From Nelumbo lutea (lineage: Eukaryota > Streptophyta > Magnoliopsida > Proteales > Nelumbonaceae), in contig JAKGHH010000002.1 in assembly GCA_022828595.1 (NCBI GenBank), positions 107,815,254 to 107,879,253 on the forward strand: DNA of 64,000 nucleotides, read 5' to 3'. This document shows positions 32,166-44,280 of this stretch, piece by piece (position 1 is the first letter of the stretch; each line of letters starts with the position of its first letter). Both the position numbers and the translations under genes were made by a program. The notes below the pieces were generated by a model that was given only the letters and a program-made list of their open reading frames with translations, was not told where the DNA came from and ran no database searches.

Positions 32166-32507
32166 TTAATAGGTGTTTGAACGAAGTAGTTGTATTTCTA
32201 CCCAAAAGAAAGTAGTTGCATCGGAAGCTTCCTTAAATTTGCTTTGCCATGGCCACATTCATCTAGCCGCACAACAGGAATATCAGCTATTTAAAGTACA
32301 GGAGATGTTACCCATGTGCAGCCGGATGAATGCAGTCAGCAAGTTTTGTGGTCAGCAGATCCAAACTGGTTTGAAGGGTATTCTAGTCTGGATCTGCTGG
32401 AAACAAGATACACAAGTTTTGTCGGGATTGAAACCTAAAGCTCAAGCCCTTTGATGAAGTCTCTGAACATTTTTTTATTCTCTAACATGTACTCTCACAC
32501 AAAAACC

Positions 32508-32777
32508 TATGGTTTTAAAAACCGAATCGGTCAGGGTCCAGTTATTGGGTCCAACGATCTGAACGTTTGAACCGAATGCTCAGCCCATTCTAACAAAAAA
32601 AAATTTCAAAAAAAAAAGGTCAAAACCGTTTGAATGATTAATCACCCAGTTCAGTGATTTATTGACCAAAAATCAACAGTTTTGGGGGGAAATTTGGTTT
32701 TTGGGGAAAATGGAACTGGTCACGGTTCCCAATTTTCTGGTCCAACCGTCCGATCCGATCCAGTTTTGAAAACCATG
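32508..32777. mobile_element. hAT-like MITE, family A, perfect 8-bp TSD
   Basis: Ends TATGGTTTTAAAAACCG and CAGTTTTGAAAACCATG are inverted repeats. CAAAAACC on both sides (32500-32507, 32778-32785). 270 bp. Confidence 0.88.
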
Positions 32778-32885
32778 CAAAAACCCAATAGACTTAAAAT
32801 GTAAACAAACATAGGCCCACTTATATGTTGAAATTTAATTAATTATAATGGAGACAATGAAGAATAAACACTAAATCACTTAATC

Positions 32886-32965
32886 AAACAGGCCTTGATA
32901 CCATCTTAAAAAATAGTTCAACCTAAAAGTTTAAGCTATTAGGTGAGGTCCCATACTACGTTTAT
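32886..32965 (-). mobile_element. LTR-end-like fragment with PBS-like TGGTATCA (-)
   Basis: On - : CACCTAATAGCTTAAACTTT, AGGTTGAA, then GATGGTATCAAGG. TGGTATCA is the start of the initiator-Met tRNA primer site in many plant LTR elements. Related pieces at 33.58 and 33.92 kb. Confidence 0.45.
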
Positions 32966-33573
32966 AGTCTTCTAACTTCTGCAGTGTTAATTACCTGCTT
33001 GTTGCTTCTGAGGATTCTTTTTGAACCCATTGAGTCTTTTGCATTTGAGCAAGCTAATCCGACAATGATTAGATTTTCTGCATTTGAGTTAGCTAATCTA
33101 AGTTCGATTACATCAGGCAAAGGGGTACTGCTGTGGTTGAGATGAGCTGAATTATTCTTGATATGGGATTCTGGTGGGTGATTGATCAGAGAAGATCCCT
33201 TGTGTTCTTTATTAAGCTAATTTGTGAAAGCTTAGAAGAGAAGTTCATTGTAGACTATTTGGTTAGCTTGGAATTTGATATTTGAGCTTGTTTCTCTTTC
33301 AATCTCCGATTTATCAAGAGAATTGTAGAAACCTTCAATCTTTGCAAGATCTGTTGAAGTGGCATTTTCTTTTAACTGGTCCAAGGGTTAATGCCAGTAG
33401 TGAGTAGGTACAGTCTGGTACACATAAAAGGGGATGGAGCCCTCACATTCAATTAACCCCACATGGATGCATAATTGATTAGATGCCTTCTCAATGAAAA
33501 ACCATCTTTTGAATTTGACATTTTCCTTTAACTTTTTGCTGTGTTATCTGTCAGAGAAAAAAAACCAATTCTG

Positions 33574-33632
33574 GACCTACCTAACAGCTTAATCCTTTAA
33601 GTTGAATAGCTCTTTGAGATGGTACCAAGAGT
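33574..33632 (+). mobile_element. LTR-end-like fragment with PBS-like TGGTACCA (+)
   Basis: ACCTAACAGCTTAATCCTTT, AAGTTGAA, then GAGATGGTACCAAGAG. Same motif as at 32.9 kb, opposite strand. Confidence 0.45.
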
Positions 33633-33920
33633 CTGTTTGACCAATTGGTCAATACCATAAGGTATGGACGAATTTAGATTTAATCATCACACTGTACTCA
33701 CAGTCCCTTGCAGCTGTCCAATGGGAATATCTCCCCATGATTAAAAAAAAAAATAAGTATGGAGATATTTCTAATGCACAATTGCAAATTGCTGTGAAGA
33801 TGGTTTTGTGAAGATTAAATCCAAATTCAACATGAATGGGTCTGTATTTGTCCATACTTCAAGACAATTGGGCTTTCGCATATGCAAGGAGAAGTGTTGG
33901 AGATTAAAAACCTTTTCAGT

Positions 33921-33982
33921 GGCCTCACCTAACAGCTCAAACTTTTAGGTTGAAGGTTCCTTGAGATAATCTCTCACCATTA
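33921..33982 (+). mobile_element. LTR-end-like fragment, third copy (+)
   Basis: CCTCACCTAACAGCTCAAAC, TTTTAGGTTGAA; the primer-site part is degraded (GAGATAATCT). Confidence 0.4.
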
Positions 33983-34131
33983 AAAGAAGTAACATCTCAA
34001 ATGCATAGATATTCAGTTTTTGTAACCACTTCCTATGGTTAGTTTCTATCACATGAGATCTCCGAGGTGAATGTTTATGTAATAGTAGGTTCCTCGGTCT
34101 CTGCTTATATTGTTGCCTCACTACCTCCTGT

Positions 34132-34377
34132 CAAGGTTTAAAGTATCAACACATATCAGCCTGTATCAGCTGATATGTATCGTGCCGGTGGCTTTTTGAT
34201 ATGTCCCTACAAGGATTGTATCAGATTAGCCACTGATTCAGAGGGTAACTGGACCTTAAACTGGCCCCTCTGAACCGATTTCAAAAAAAAAGTAAAATAT
34301 ATATAAAAAAAGAAAAAAAAACCACCAACACAGGCCGATAGGCACCCTACCGGCCCATGGCAATATTTAGAACCTTG
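34132..34377. mobile_element. hAT-like MITE, family B, perfect 8-bp TSD
   Basis: Starts CAAGGTTTAAAGTATC, ends TATTTAGAACCTTG. CCTCCTGT on both sides (34124-34131, 34378-34385). 246 bp. Confidence 0.88.
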
Positions 34378-34385
34378 CCTCCTGT

Positions 34386-35207
34386 TTCCTCTTAAGACAC
34401 TGAGTAAATGGAGTGTTTCAACAAATTCAAACTATAACTAGAAGCATTCTGTGTTTTGCTATCATTTCATACCAAAAACTCTTATAACTAGTTCACGAAC
34501 TGTTATGTGTAAAAGAAATCTATTAGCAAGGCAAAACCCTTTGCACAGAAACTGTTGATGGGAAATTATACACAAACATGAAATTTTGGTAGGTGGAGGC
34601 AATGCTGAAGAAAATTAACAGGGATGAATAATACTGCCTAATTAAACTGCTTAATGTATTATTTGGGTACTCAGAATCATTTAAACCTTTCCGGGGAAAA
34701 ATAAGAAAGATCCATTGTAATAGAATATGAAGGATATAAAAGGTGAAATGGAATTAATTTTAATCCATTCAAATGTGTGGAAAGAACAAACCATTTTCCA
34801 CCTTTTTCTCATGCAGCACTTTGTTTGTGGTGCAAATTTGAACCAAGTGCAAATTTTGCATCTCTTTGTTTGTGACCATGATACGCAGTCATATATATTG
34901 CAAAATTTTCAAAATTTTTCTCATTTGCACTCATTAGTGGAGTAGATTTTGTATCCCAAAAAAAACTAGTGTAAATTTTAGACCACCTTTGTTCTACCTT
35001 CCAATTTCACTCATATAAAGTGAGGATTATATCATTTTACCTCCCATTTCACAATTTACACCTAAATAAAGAATGGACCACATAATTTTACTATTTGCAT
35101 TCCCAACGCAAATGAAATTTGCTTTGTAAAAACAAATGGAGCCCGAACAACCATCATGCATACCGTAAAAATCTTGGGTGCATCTTTATCTATTCTCCGC
35201 CAATTTT
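34386..35207. other. Unassigned intergenic DNA
   Basis: No coding or terminal repeat recognised; TGCAAATTT-type words recur near 34.83-34.93 kb. Confidence 0.3.
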
Positions 35208-35700
35208 TTGTCAATCTCCCCCTATAGGGGTGCAAATGGATTGGCGATCCGAGATTTTGTCAATCTCCCCTTTTTTATGGGTGCAAATGGATTGGTCATC
35301 CGAGATCCGATCTTATTTGGTCGAATTTAGATTATCGCTGGTTGTATTTTTGGATTGGATCAGTTCGGATTTTATGATCCCATCAAAAATTGGATTGGAT
35401 TTGGATCCCTCATCCAATCCGATGTGTTTATAAATATATTATTTATATTGTATTTTTATAAATTTGTTATATTATCTATTTTTTTTATAAAAAACATGTA
35501 TATATATATGATGAAAATAATTAAAAAATATTTATATTTTTATTTAAATTGGTATATTTTATTTTTTTAATAATTTATTAACTTTTAAAGAAAACAAATC
35601 AGATCAAATCAAATTAAAAAATCTGACAGAATTCAAATTAAGATTGAATCCTATCTGATCGGATTGGATCTTCGAATTGGATCGGATCTTACATGAATAT
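35208..35700. mobile_element. hAT-like element, family D, with duplicated left end
   Basis: TTTTGTCAATCTCCCC plus GGGTGCAAATGGATTGG occurs at 35208-35256 and again at 35257-35308. The body carries GGATTGGAT/ATCCGATC words and an A+T core, and the right arm (to about 35695) is inverted GATCGGATTGGATC. No intact right terminus. Confidence 0.6.
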
Positions 35701-36537
35701 TTAATTTTGGAGTAAAGAGCAGCTGTACGGTTATAGAGAGTGTTCAAATTGTACATCCTGTTGCCATACAGACAGGTAGTAACAATCACACAACTATCTA
35801 CACTAGCAACTATTTGACATTTTAGTACCAAATGATGGATGGCTCAATTTGTACAATATTCACTATGTATATGTTTTACATGGTTTCCATTTAATAATTA
35901 TAACGTTTGTATTTGATTTGTTTTTAAAACCAAGAAAAGTTGATTGATAAATGTTTTTGTGAGACTTATTGACAACTAAACACCATTACTCACCATTAGG
36001 CACCACATCAGCGGAACAGTAAATGAACACTTAACCGTTGGGGAAAATGTTAAAATGAAGCTCCCTAATAATTGGCGACTTGACGCACATGTAAATCAAT
36101 ATCAAAATTTATCAATAACAATGCATATGAATCGACAAGATGAGACAAATGCTAATTTGACAATGACATAACATCGTTTATCAAATAAATGAAAATCATA
36201 CCAAACAGCACCTATATTATTGCTGAACCATGCAAATTACCCTACCAATTGAATCAAGGGGTGCAAGTCGGACCCCATTTAAAAATCTCATACAATATTG
36301 GTCCGGGGTAATCCCACTAGTTTATAGCATTATTCAGCTCGATGTGTTTGTCAATAAAACGTATGTTGTGTTTGATACAATTGATGTTTCTATCTCAAAA
36401 CGTTTTGGGTTAACCAAAACAAATTATCATTTCTATTTGAAATGTGAAATTGTTGTTTCAACCATAAATGTTAAATGAGCAATCTAGAACAATGCATTTT
36501 TCTAGTTGAAGTGACACTCATATGTGATATAACAATA
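35701..36537. other. Unassigned intergenic DNA
   Basis: Nothing recognised. Confidence 0.3.
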
Positions 36538-37500
36538 TAGGGATGTAAACAGATCGGATCGGATTCGAATCAGGGTATATTTGAACCTGATCTAACGTTG
36601 TTCATGTCGGATCCGATCGAATCGGATCTAATAAGACTCGATTTGAATCCGAATCATATTGATAAGTCAGATCTTTGGATCTGATCCGATCTAACTTGTT
36701 TTTCTTTAAAAATTAATAAATTATTAAAAAAATAAAATATATTAATATAAATAAAAAACAAAAATACAAGTATTTTTTAATTATTTTCATCATAAATAAT
36801 ATAAAAAATTATAAAAATATATTTATAAATAAATAAATAACATATATATTATATATATTTATATTTATAAATATATAATATATATCAAATTGAATCTTCT
36901 CGAATCAAATAAGGGTAATCCGAATCTGATCCGATGGTCCAAACATGGGTGATCCGAGTTCAACCAAATAGAATGGGATCTCGGATTCCATTTACACGTC
37001 ATGGGTCGGGCTCGGGCCAGGATTTCACTTGTCACTAATGAAAATATACTAGGCCCGAGCCCGAGCCCGGCTCGACCAACGAGCCTATAACTTGGGCCTG
37101 AGCCCGGCCCTATTAAAAAGCCCGAAACCCGAGCCTGAAGCCCGACCTAACTGAAAAAAAAATTTCCCTATTCAAATTAGAATTAAAAATTCATATAGTA
37201 TTTTTTTTTTATTTAAATGAACAATGGGCCTACAAGATGGTATTTTTTCCTTTCTTTTATATTTTAAAACACAATTTTGCATTCTTAAATCAAAAAATTT
37301 ATTCAAATGGACATAATCACATAACTAATTTTAAGTTTAATATTAGGTCGGGCCGAGTTATTTTGACAAAACCCAAATCCGGCTCGAATTTATTGCGAAC
37401 CGAACTTTTTGGCCTGAATTTAAGCCCACGAACCTATAAACATGTTCAAGTCCGTCCGGGATTGAGTCGGGCCGGGCCGGCCTGTCAATGAACAGGTCTA
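36538..37500. mobile_element. Chimera of two hAT-like elements (family D left, family C right)
   Basis: The left starts TAGGGATGTAAACAGATCGG and runs with family D arms to TTTACAC at about 36997. There it joins family C sequence (ATGGGTCGGGCTCGGGCC), which ends AACAGGTCTA at 37500. The right end of the first and left end of the second are missing. Confidence 0.7.
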
Positions 37501-38060
37501 CCCATAACAACACCTCTCATCAATTTGTATTGATCAATGGAACATGCTTATATTATCCGGTAGAAACAGCAATAGTACTAAATACATTTTTCTCAGAGAG
37601 GTGTAACTCCTGTGGACCTTTTTGTCAATGCATCGGGAAAAGGGACAAAATACCAGGGTTATTTTGGTCAGTAAAAGGATCTGGCGTTTTTTTGTCCTTT
37701 TGTCTCTAATATGTTGCTACTCAGAGTTTTAGCAACAAATCTGAATCAAGTAAAATCAGTGGGTCAAGTATTGGAAATAATGTATGTAGTACCCGACAGG
37801 TTAGAAAAGAAAAATTCTCGGACCACTTTTGACTTACAATAATCTTAGGATTTAAGGAAAAATACAACAAATAAAACCATGCCTTCTCTTCTTTATGTCT
37901 TTCTCATCTTTGCCTCTCTCTCTCTCTCTCCAGCTTCTTCTCGTTAACAAGACAAATGAATGATGATAAATGAAGCAGCATTTGATAGTTTTACTACTTT
38001 CTTCTCCTTCCAAACCACGGTTGAATCGGTTCTTAAAACAAAATTGTTTACTTGGTCAAA
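37501..38060. other. Unassigned intergenic DNA with (CT)n
   Basis: (CT)n at 37913-37931. Nothing else recognised. Confidence 0.3.
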
Positions 38061-38073
38061 GACCTGGTGATCT

Positions 38074-38310
38074 CGTTCTACAACATGAACGTTTTTGTTT
38101 TTATTTATTTATGGAAACGTGAACTTGAAACTAGATTCAAGAACATGTTTTTTGTTTCAGTTTTGAAAACAGAAAATACACCCACAACCAAGAACATGTC
38201 TTTATGTTTTTGCTTTAAGAAACAATCTGTTTTCAAACAAGATAGTTTTGATTTGTTTTTGGAACGGGCAACAAGAAAAAAAAAATTCATGTTGTAGAGT
38301 GCCCCCTAAA
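38074..38310. mobile_element. Possible MITE, CTACAACATGAA ends
   Basis: CTACAACATGAACGTTTTTG at left and TTCATGTTGTAG at right are inverted repeats. A similar end occurs near 28.34 kb and similar interior words at 40.95 kb. No TSD seen. Confidence 0.45.
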
Positions 38311-38319
38311 CATTTTGAC

Positions 38320-38640
38320 CCAATTGGTAGGTAAGGGATCAAGCTTTAATTCTCTTTTTGTCCCTTTTTCTAATTTTGAATAATTCTCATTTATCAAACT
38401 TATTTCTATTTAATATGATGAATATATAATGTCATAAATGTGTCCATAATTTTTACAAAAATTTAATATTTTTCTGTAAATTTATCTATTTTCATATTTT
38501 AGGATTTATGACATCATGGATTTACCTATTTAACCTAGACAATTGAACTGCCAACTCACTACTCAGATGGAAAAATTATTTATTTTCCTTATCAGCTTTT
38601 TAAACACTTGTGCAAACACAAAAATAATATAAAATTTTCT
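38320..38640. repeat. Dispersed copy of the 13-15.7 kb tandem unit
   Basis: TTTAATATGATGAATATA, GTGTCCATAATTTTTAC and ATGACATCATGG in the same order as in the EML intron 6 array. Confidence 0.55.
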
Positions 38641-39230
38641 TTGAATTGTTTTTATTTCCATTCGAAGGGGGTAAGTAGCTAATTTATGGGCTGTAATGGT
38701 AACACTCTTTTAATAAAGATCATTGATAAAGGTCTAAAATTAATTACCTATCAAAACAGTGATAAGATGAAACTTCTAAAGTTGAAGGCTGTTAGAAATG
38801 TTACAGGCTTGAAAAATCTCTTGATGATTTTGACACGATTTTGATAGATAGATAGCATAACTGAATGTGGAATAAAATGTTGGAACCTGTAATGAGGCTC
38901 TATCCGGTCATCATCGTCTCTTTCTCCTTGAAGAGAACCTGCACTTGGGGAGGCATCTGAACCCCCATCACACAAAGATTGACATCATCTTCAAATGTGA
39001 AGCCAAAAAGAAAATGGTCAATTAGTTATGGTACCTCAGTCCCTATCTATTCTTACAAATAGATGTGCATGAGTTATTCGAGCTTGGTCTGAAAAACTCA
39101 ATTCTATTTAATTTAAATCAAGCTTTGAATCGAGTTCGAGTCTAATATGTAGGCTCGTTTGCTAATCAAGTAGAGCTTAAGATTAATGAAGCCTAATCAA
39201 ACTTATATTATATATAATATAAACCCCAAA
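38641..39230. other. Intergenic; left half of a degraded family D element near 39.06-39.23 kb
   Basis: TTCGAGCTTGGTCTGAAAAA and GAATCGAGTTCGAGTC at 39.08-39.15 kb resemble family D arms. No terminus. Confidence 0.35.
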
Positions 39231-39234
39231 CTTT

Positions 39235-39640
39235 ATTCGATGTGGAGGGGCGACCACCTTAAATTTTATTAACCATTTTCAAAAGAAAAATTTGTAATAA
39301 CGGGGGAGGACTTAGCCCACCTTACCCCAAAACCCAAGCATACATAGCTCTCACTCACTATCTTAGGCCCACCCAAAGAAAAACAAAGAAAAAAAAAATC
39401 TAACAAAACCTAATTAATTCTAAGGATAGACAAACCCAAATTATCTTTGTGAATAAAACGAGCCAAATCTCTAGGAATTTGAGAATTACCATTAATCACT
39501 TTAAGCATGCATCTTTCATCAATTCCTTTGTTAGCTAGGAGATCAGAACAGCAATTTCCCTCTCATAAGATGTGGGTCCTCTTAATATTCATTCTTTGCA
39601 CTAAGTTCTTAATCCTGCACATGATGTAAACATAATTCAA
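39235..39640 (-). mobile_element. LINE RNase H tail fragment (-)
   Basis: On - : YERGNCCSDLLANKGIDE, the C-terminal RNase H signature, followed by IPRDLARFIHKDNLG. No TSD identified. Confidence 0.65.
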
Positions 39641-39675
39641 GGATAATCTGATCTACCCATTAATAATAAATATTT

Positions 39676-39683
39676 TTATATGC

Positions 39684-39718
<35 letters not shown>
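39676..39718. repeat. (AT)n microsatellite
   Basis: About 14 AT units. Confidence 0.85.
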
Positions 39719-39719
<1 letters not shown>

Positions 39720-40105
39720 ACATGTATAATTTTTTATTTCTTATATAAAGCTTGGCTCACTATCGAGGGCGAGTGATAAATAGTCTCTGTAGTTATACAC
39801 ATATACTGAATAAATTATGTGAAACTAACCTGTTTATCATTGGTTGGAACCAAAATTTTACTATTTACATAGATTCTTATATAGAAACAAGGTTAAAAGT
39901 GTAAAAAAATTGCACATTTAGAATTTCATTCAATCCAAACTCTTTTTTTATTACTTTTTCGGTTTTGGAAAATTGTTAGTGGTAGTGGATATGTCACATT
40001 ATCTATTACCATTTAAAACAAGCAAAATCACCTAATTCTTAGTATTTAGAGTATTGATGACCATGATAAAGTAATACATACCATATTATATACACATCGA
40101 TATTG

Positions 40106-40800
40106 ATGTTGCGCAATCTGTAAGCTCCCTCGTGTCTGATGACTCAGACCTAATTTGCATATTTCCTAGTCAGGGCTGAGCTGAAAGGTGGCCAAGCTGT
40201 TATGCATTGCAAGAGGAAGAGAATTAATTTACCCAGGGAGCACATTCCGATGCTCAAGTCAGTAAGTGTTTGAGAGTTCTTTGAGAAATTGAGAGAGCTT
40301 TAGAGTGTGTGATTATACATACATTTTCAGGTAGAAATGAATACCTTTTATAGGCATCAATGGTCAAGGTCCTCTTGTAACGGGCCTGAGCTTATCGCAA
40401 AAATGTTTTTGCTTTGTTGGGCGCGTTAATGTGTCGGTTGCGAGATCCACGCGTGGGTTACGATTTGCTCAAGTAACTCTAAGGCATGCGATGCGGTAAG
40501 CTGTTCTAACTGTCGAGATATCAACGCTCTGAGATCTTAGCTTGGTAGCATATTGTCGAAAATGGTTTGCAAGCTCTTCCTCACAGGTCACCTTGAACTC
40601 TTACAACTCGATCGGTTCCTAGGACAGGTCGTTGTAATCTTATAGGGTCTACTAGTTCAGCCTTGTCGAGATGGTCGGCCTGGGCGAGATGTTCCAAGCT
40701 AACTTGCTGAGCTTATTTGCTTTCTCAGTGTCGAATTATTATCCAAAGGCCATGTGTCGCTATATGATTAGGATGACCAAATTATCCCACATCGGATACA
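40106..40800 (-). mobile_element. Gypsy-like LTR or solo LTR (-)
   Basis: On - there is a TATA box (CCTATAAAAGG, about 40346-40358). About 60-100 bp downstream are CTCTCAATTTCTCAAAGAAC and TGACTTGAGCATCGGAATGT, then CTCCCTGGG, typical of the R-U5 region of plant gypsy LTRs. Ends are guessed from TGTTGCGC at 40106; no TSD confirmed. Confidence 0.55.
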
Positions 40801-41283
40801 TTACGATATTTTAATTTTTGAGCTTTATGGAAAAAGATTTCCTAATTGGGCCAAGGATTTCTCTATACAGTTTGTCAAATGGAAGGATGATGTGGCTAGA
40901 CTAATCCATCATCCAATAGAGACCTTGACCTTTTGCTCAATAAGAAATTTAAGAGTTTTTTTCGTTTCAGTTTTAGAAACAAAAAACACATTAATAACCA
41001 AGAACATGTTTTTCTGTTTTGTTTAAGAGATGATAAGATACATACAATAATTTACTCTACTGATATACAAAATAAAGAATAACAGAATCAAGCCATTGCT
41101 TTTGGTTGGGAGTAATAAAAATATTCCCCAGTACAAACCAAATATCATCGGGAGCGTGGAATGTGGGAATAACTATCTTGAGTCCTTGACCAACGTTACA
41201 CAGTAAAAATCTTCAGCAAAAAATAGTTATATAATTATGTGTGTAACTGTGTACGTATGTACAATTTATCTTTAGGTGGCAAT
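40801..41283. other. Unassigned intergenic DNA
   Basis: 40.95-41.03 kb shares AACCAAGAACATGTTTTTCT with the possible MITE at 38.1 kb. Nothing else seen. Confidence 0.3.
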
Positions 41284-41850
41284 TAGGATTGCAAATGGGC
41301 CACTTTTAAATGGCCGAATAATTATAAGACTGATTTGAATATTCAATTGGGTCAAAAAATATGATGCATTTACTGATCTGTTAGAATCTGATCCACACAA
41401 TTGAGAATTTACGGATAGCACTATTTGATTAAAACCGAAAAACCAAATTGAAAATTTCGGTTTTGGTTTTTTCGGTTCAGTTTTTGATAATTTGATTTTC
41501 GGTTTCGATTTTTAAAATTAGAATTTTGGTTAATCAAATTAAGCAAACTTTTTATTATTATTATATAACATATATAATATGTAATATATAATATATAATA
41601 TATAATATATAATATATTTATATATTAATATATAATATACTAAAATTTGATTTCATAATATATATTTTATAAATATATAATAGAGTATATATTATTAAAA
41701 TTTGGTTTTAACTGAAATGACTGAAAACTGAACAGAGAAATTCTGTTTTTCTAAATTTCGGTTTCAGTTTTTATTTTTCTTAGTTCGATTTTTAAAATTT
41801 TGGTTTACTCAGTTCGATTTTTAACTGAATGAACCGAATGCTCACCCCTA
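41284..41850. mobile_element. hAT-like element, family D-like
   Basis: Left TAGGATTGCAAATGGG; right GAATGCTCACCCCTA. Flanks GTGGCAAT and TTGGCACC match 5 of 8. The interior has TTCGGTTTTGGTTTTTTCGG and an A+T core with inverted arms. May be two fused elements. Confidence 0.5.
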
Positions 41851-41999
41851 TTGGCACCTATGATAAGTGCTAAACCTCAAGTCTAGCCTGGGCAAGCCCA
41901 TGTTAAGCCCAAGACCAAAACATTTTGGTCCTGATGTAACCCGGGTCTGAACTAGACCTGGACACAAAACCTATGCTCAATCTCGGAAATTTCGAAGCT

Positions 42000-42235
42000 A
42001 CATAAAAACACAGAAATTTGTAAAAAAATAGAAAAAAACACAGGAAATTGCAAATAATAGAAGTAAATACAGAAAAATAAAACAGAAAAGTGCAAATAAA
42101 TACAGAAACAAAAACAGAAAAATAAAACAAAACAGTGCAAATAAATACAGAAAAATAAAACAAAAAAGTGCAAATAAATAGAGAAAATTGAAAACAAATA
42201 CAAACAAAATACAGAAAAAATTAAGCAAAACTTTC
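42000..42235. repeat. Minisatellite, 33- to 45-bp units
   Basis: ACAGAAAAATAAAAC then AGTGCAAATAAAT repeats at 42069, 42102 (12-bp longer) and 42147. It explains the Phe/Leu/Cys-rich open frames on -. Confidence 0.8.
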
Positions 42236-42599
42236 AGCAGAAAATCTGCATATGAAAATTAAGCAAAACTTTCAGCAATTTTACCATATTGAGTTTGTAG
42301 AAAATTGCTTGCAGAAAATACAAAAACCATATGTTTGCAGAAAAAAAAAAAAAAGAGAGAGAGAGATTTAGAAAAATTAATAAACAATGAATTGAAAAAA
42401 CCATTAATTTCACATCATCTGATCATCATCATCATTCACATAGCAAATAAACAAGGAATTGAAAAAAAAAATTAATAAAGCAAAATTAATTAAGCCAATG
42501 TGAGTATGTGAATTTCTGTAAATAATTAAGCAAAGAATTTAGAAAAAAAAAATAATTAAGCAAGTTAATTAAACAAAGAATTAAGCAAAAAATTCAAAA

Positions 42600-43225
42600 A
42601 AGTAATCATTTTATCCCTTCAGGTCCTTCATGGTTTCACTGCCGGTAATGGTGGTGTGACAGGGGGTTCGCCGCTAGTGGGTTCGTGCTTGGTCGTAGGT
42701 GATTGCAGTTGCAACTGTTACTACAGCTAGAAACCCCGTCCGCCACTGCAAAATCGTCAGGCGCCATACCTGTTACTACCGCAACTGTTACTGTTGGAGA
42801 CTGGAAGTGTTGCAAAATCAACGTTGGCCACCGTAGATGAAACTCACCACCATCGCCGGTCACCGTGAATCGTCGTCGGTAAATGTGAATCACCGTCGGT
42901 CGATTGGGTGTGAGGGCTGAGAGGAGGGAAGGGTTAGAATGGAAGTGGATTCTAACCCTAAGCATTCATAAGATTTTGGATCGGGGATATGGGAGTCATT
43001 TTATTTTTTTATTTTTTTATTTTATTTAAATCAGAAAAAATAAAAATGATAACCTGCAAATCGCTGCCTGGGTCGAATGGTTTAGCAATTCGACCACCCG
43101 GGTCAGCGGTTTTCTAACTTTTTCAACGGGTTTTAATGACTTACTGGTTTACAGTATAACGGGACCCAGGGCTGACCGGTTACCGGTTATTCGGGTCCGT
43201 TTTTTGAAAACCATGCGTATACCCT
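42600..43225. other. GC-rich island with a family A-like right end
   Basis: 42630-42960 has high G+C in an A+T-rich area and a 109-codon frame on - that lacks any known domain. 43205-43225 (GTCCGTTTTTTGAAAACCAT) matches a family A terminus, but no left end was found. Confidence 0.4.
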
Positions 43226-44280
43226 TTCTAATTCTTCAAAATTTCAAAATATTGGAGTTGCAGCAAGCCAATCCAAATTGAGTTCTAAGCTGGAGGAATC
43301 AAGGTAGTGTCTTCACAGACTCTTATTACAAATGGAAGTTGTATCAGGTTGGTTTTGAACCTGTATTGACCTGTAAGTCAACATATGGCATCAAACAATG
43401 ACTCACAACTAGAGGTAGTTAGTTACCATTACTCTCAATTCTCTCATCTCTCACTTTTGAGAAAACAATTTTGACTTGAAAAATCAGCTTAAATGAATGA
43501 TACTTGTATGCTTTTTCTCACTACTTCGCTAGTCATGGTGGAAGGAACACAAAGGGGCAAATTTGGGTTTCTAAAAAACTTTTAACGGGATGTGATTTCA
43601 CATGTTAACAGATTGTTAAGAGAGGGGAGGTCTTTGTCTAACGACATCACCTAACAAAGGAGTGTTAGTCCAATTTGGAAAACAAGGGAAGGTTTGAGTA
43701 TTTATGAGAAAAATTAAGGAAGGTTTAAGTCTTCTACTCAATAAATAAAAATAAAACCATTCCAATTGAAAGATCAACCCCAAAATGAATTAGAAATAAT
43801 CTAAGATTCAACTATATCCAAATTTATCAACCAGTATCATAAACTTGTCAATTAATCATGTGAAATCTATTAAAATTCACATGTAAATTTTGATTAATTT
43901 AACTCTTCTAGTGCCATATCTTTCCGGCATCATAGTTTTTTTATCATATAACATAAAAATTGACTTTAAAATAAAATCTACTAGAACAATACATATTACA
44001 TTATTAAATGCACATTAATTTAATATAAATTTATGCTAATGTTGGATACCCATTCGGATCTTAGGGCTGGGTCCAATATGTAATCCTATTGCCACCTTAA
44101 TCGGATTAATTACGTGATGACCGCTTCAATGGGTTCAGCCCGGTGAAGTGTTTGTTCAGAATAATAACACATGTTTTCAATACAGCCGAACCATCAAAAT
44201 CATTTCCCTATGCCTGTTAATGGGTTGGGTCTGGATCGGTTTTTGGTAGAATCAGTGTCAAACCAATTATTTATTGGGAT
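43226..44280. other. Unassigned intergenic DNA
   Basis: Nothing recognised. Confidence 0.3.

Noticed and set aside
41903..42228. Phe/Leu/Cys-rich frames as membrane proteins
   Set aside because: Three overlapping frames arise from a 33- to 45-bp A-rich minisatellite.
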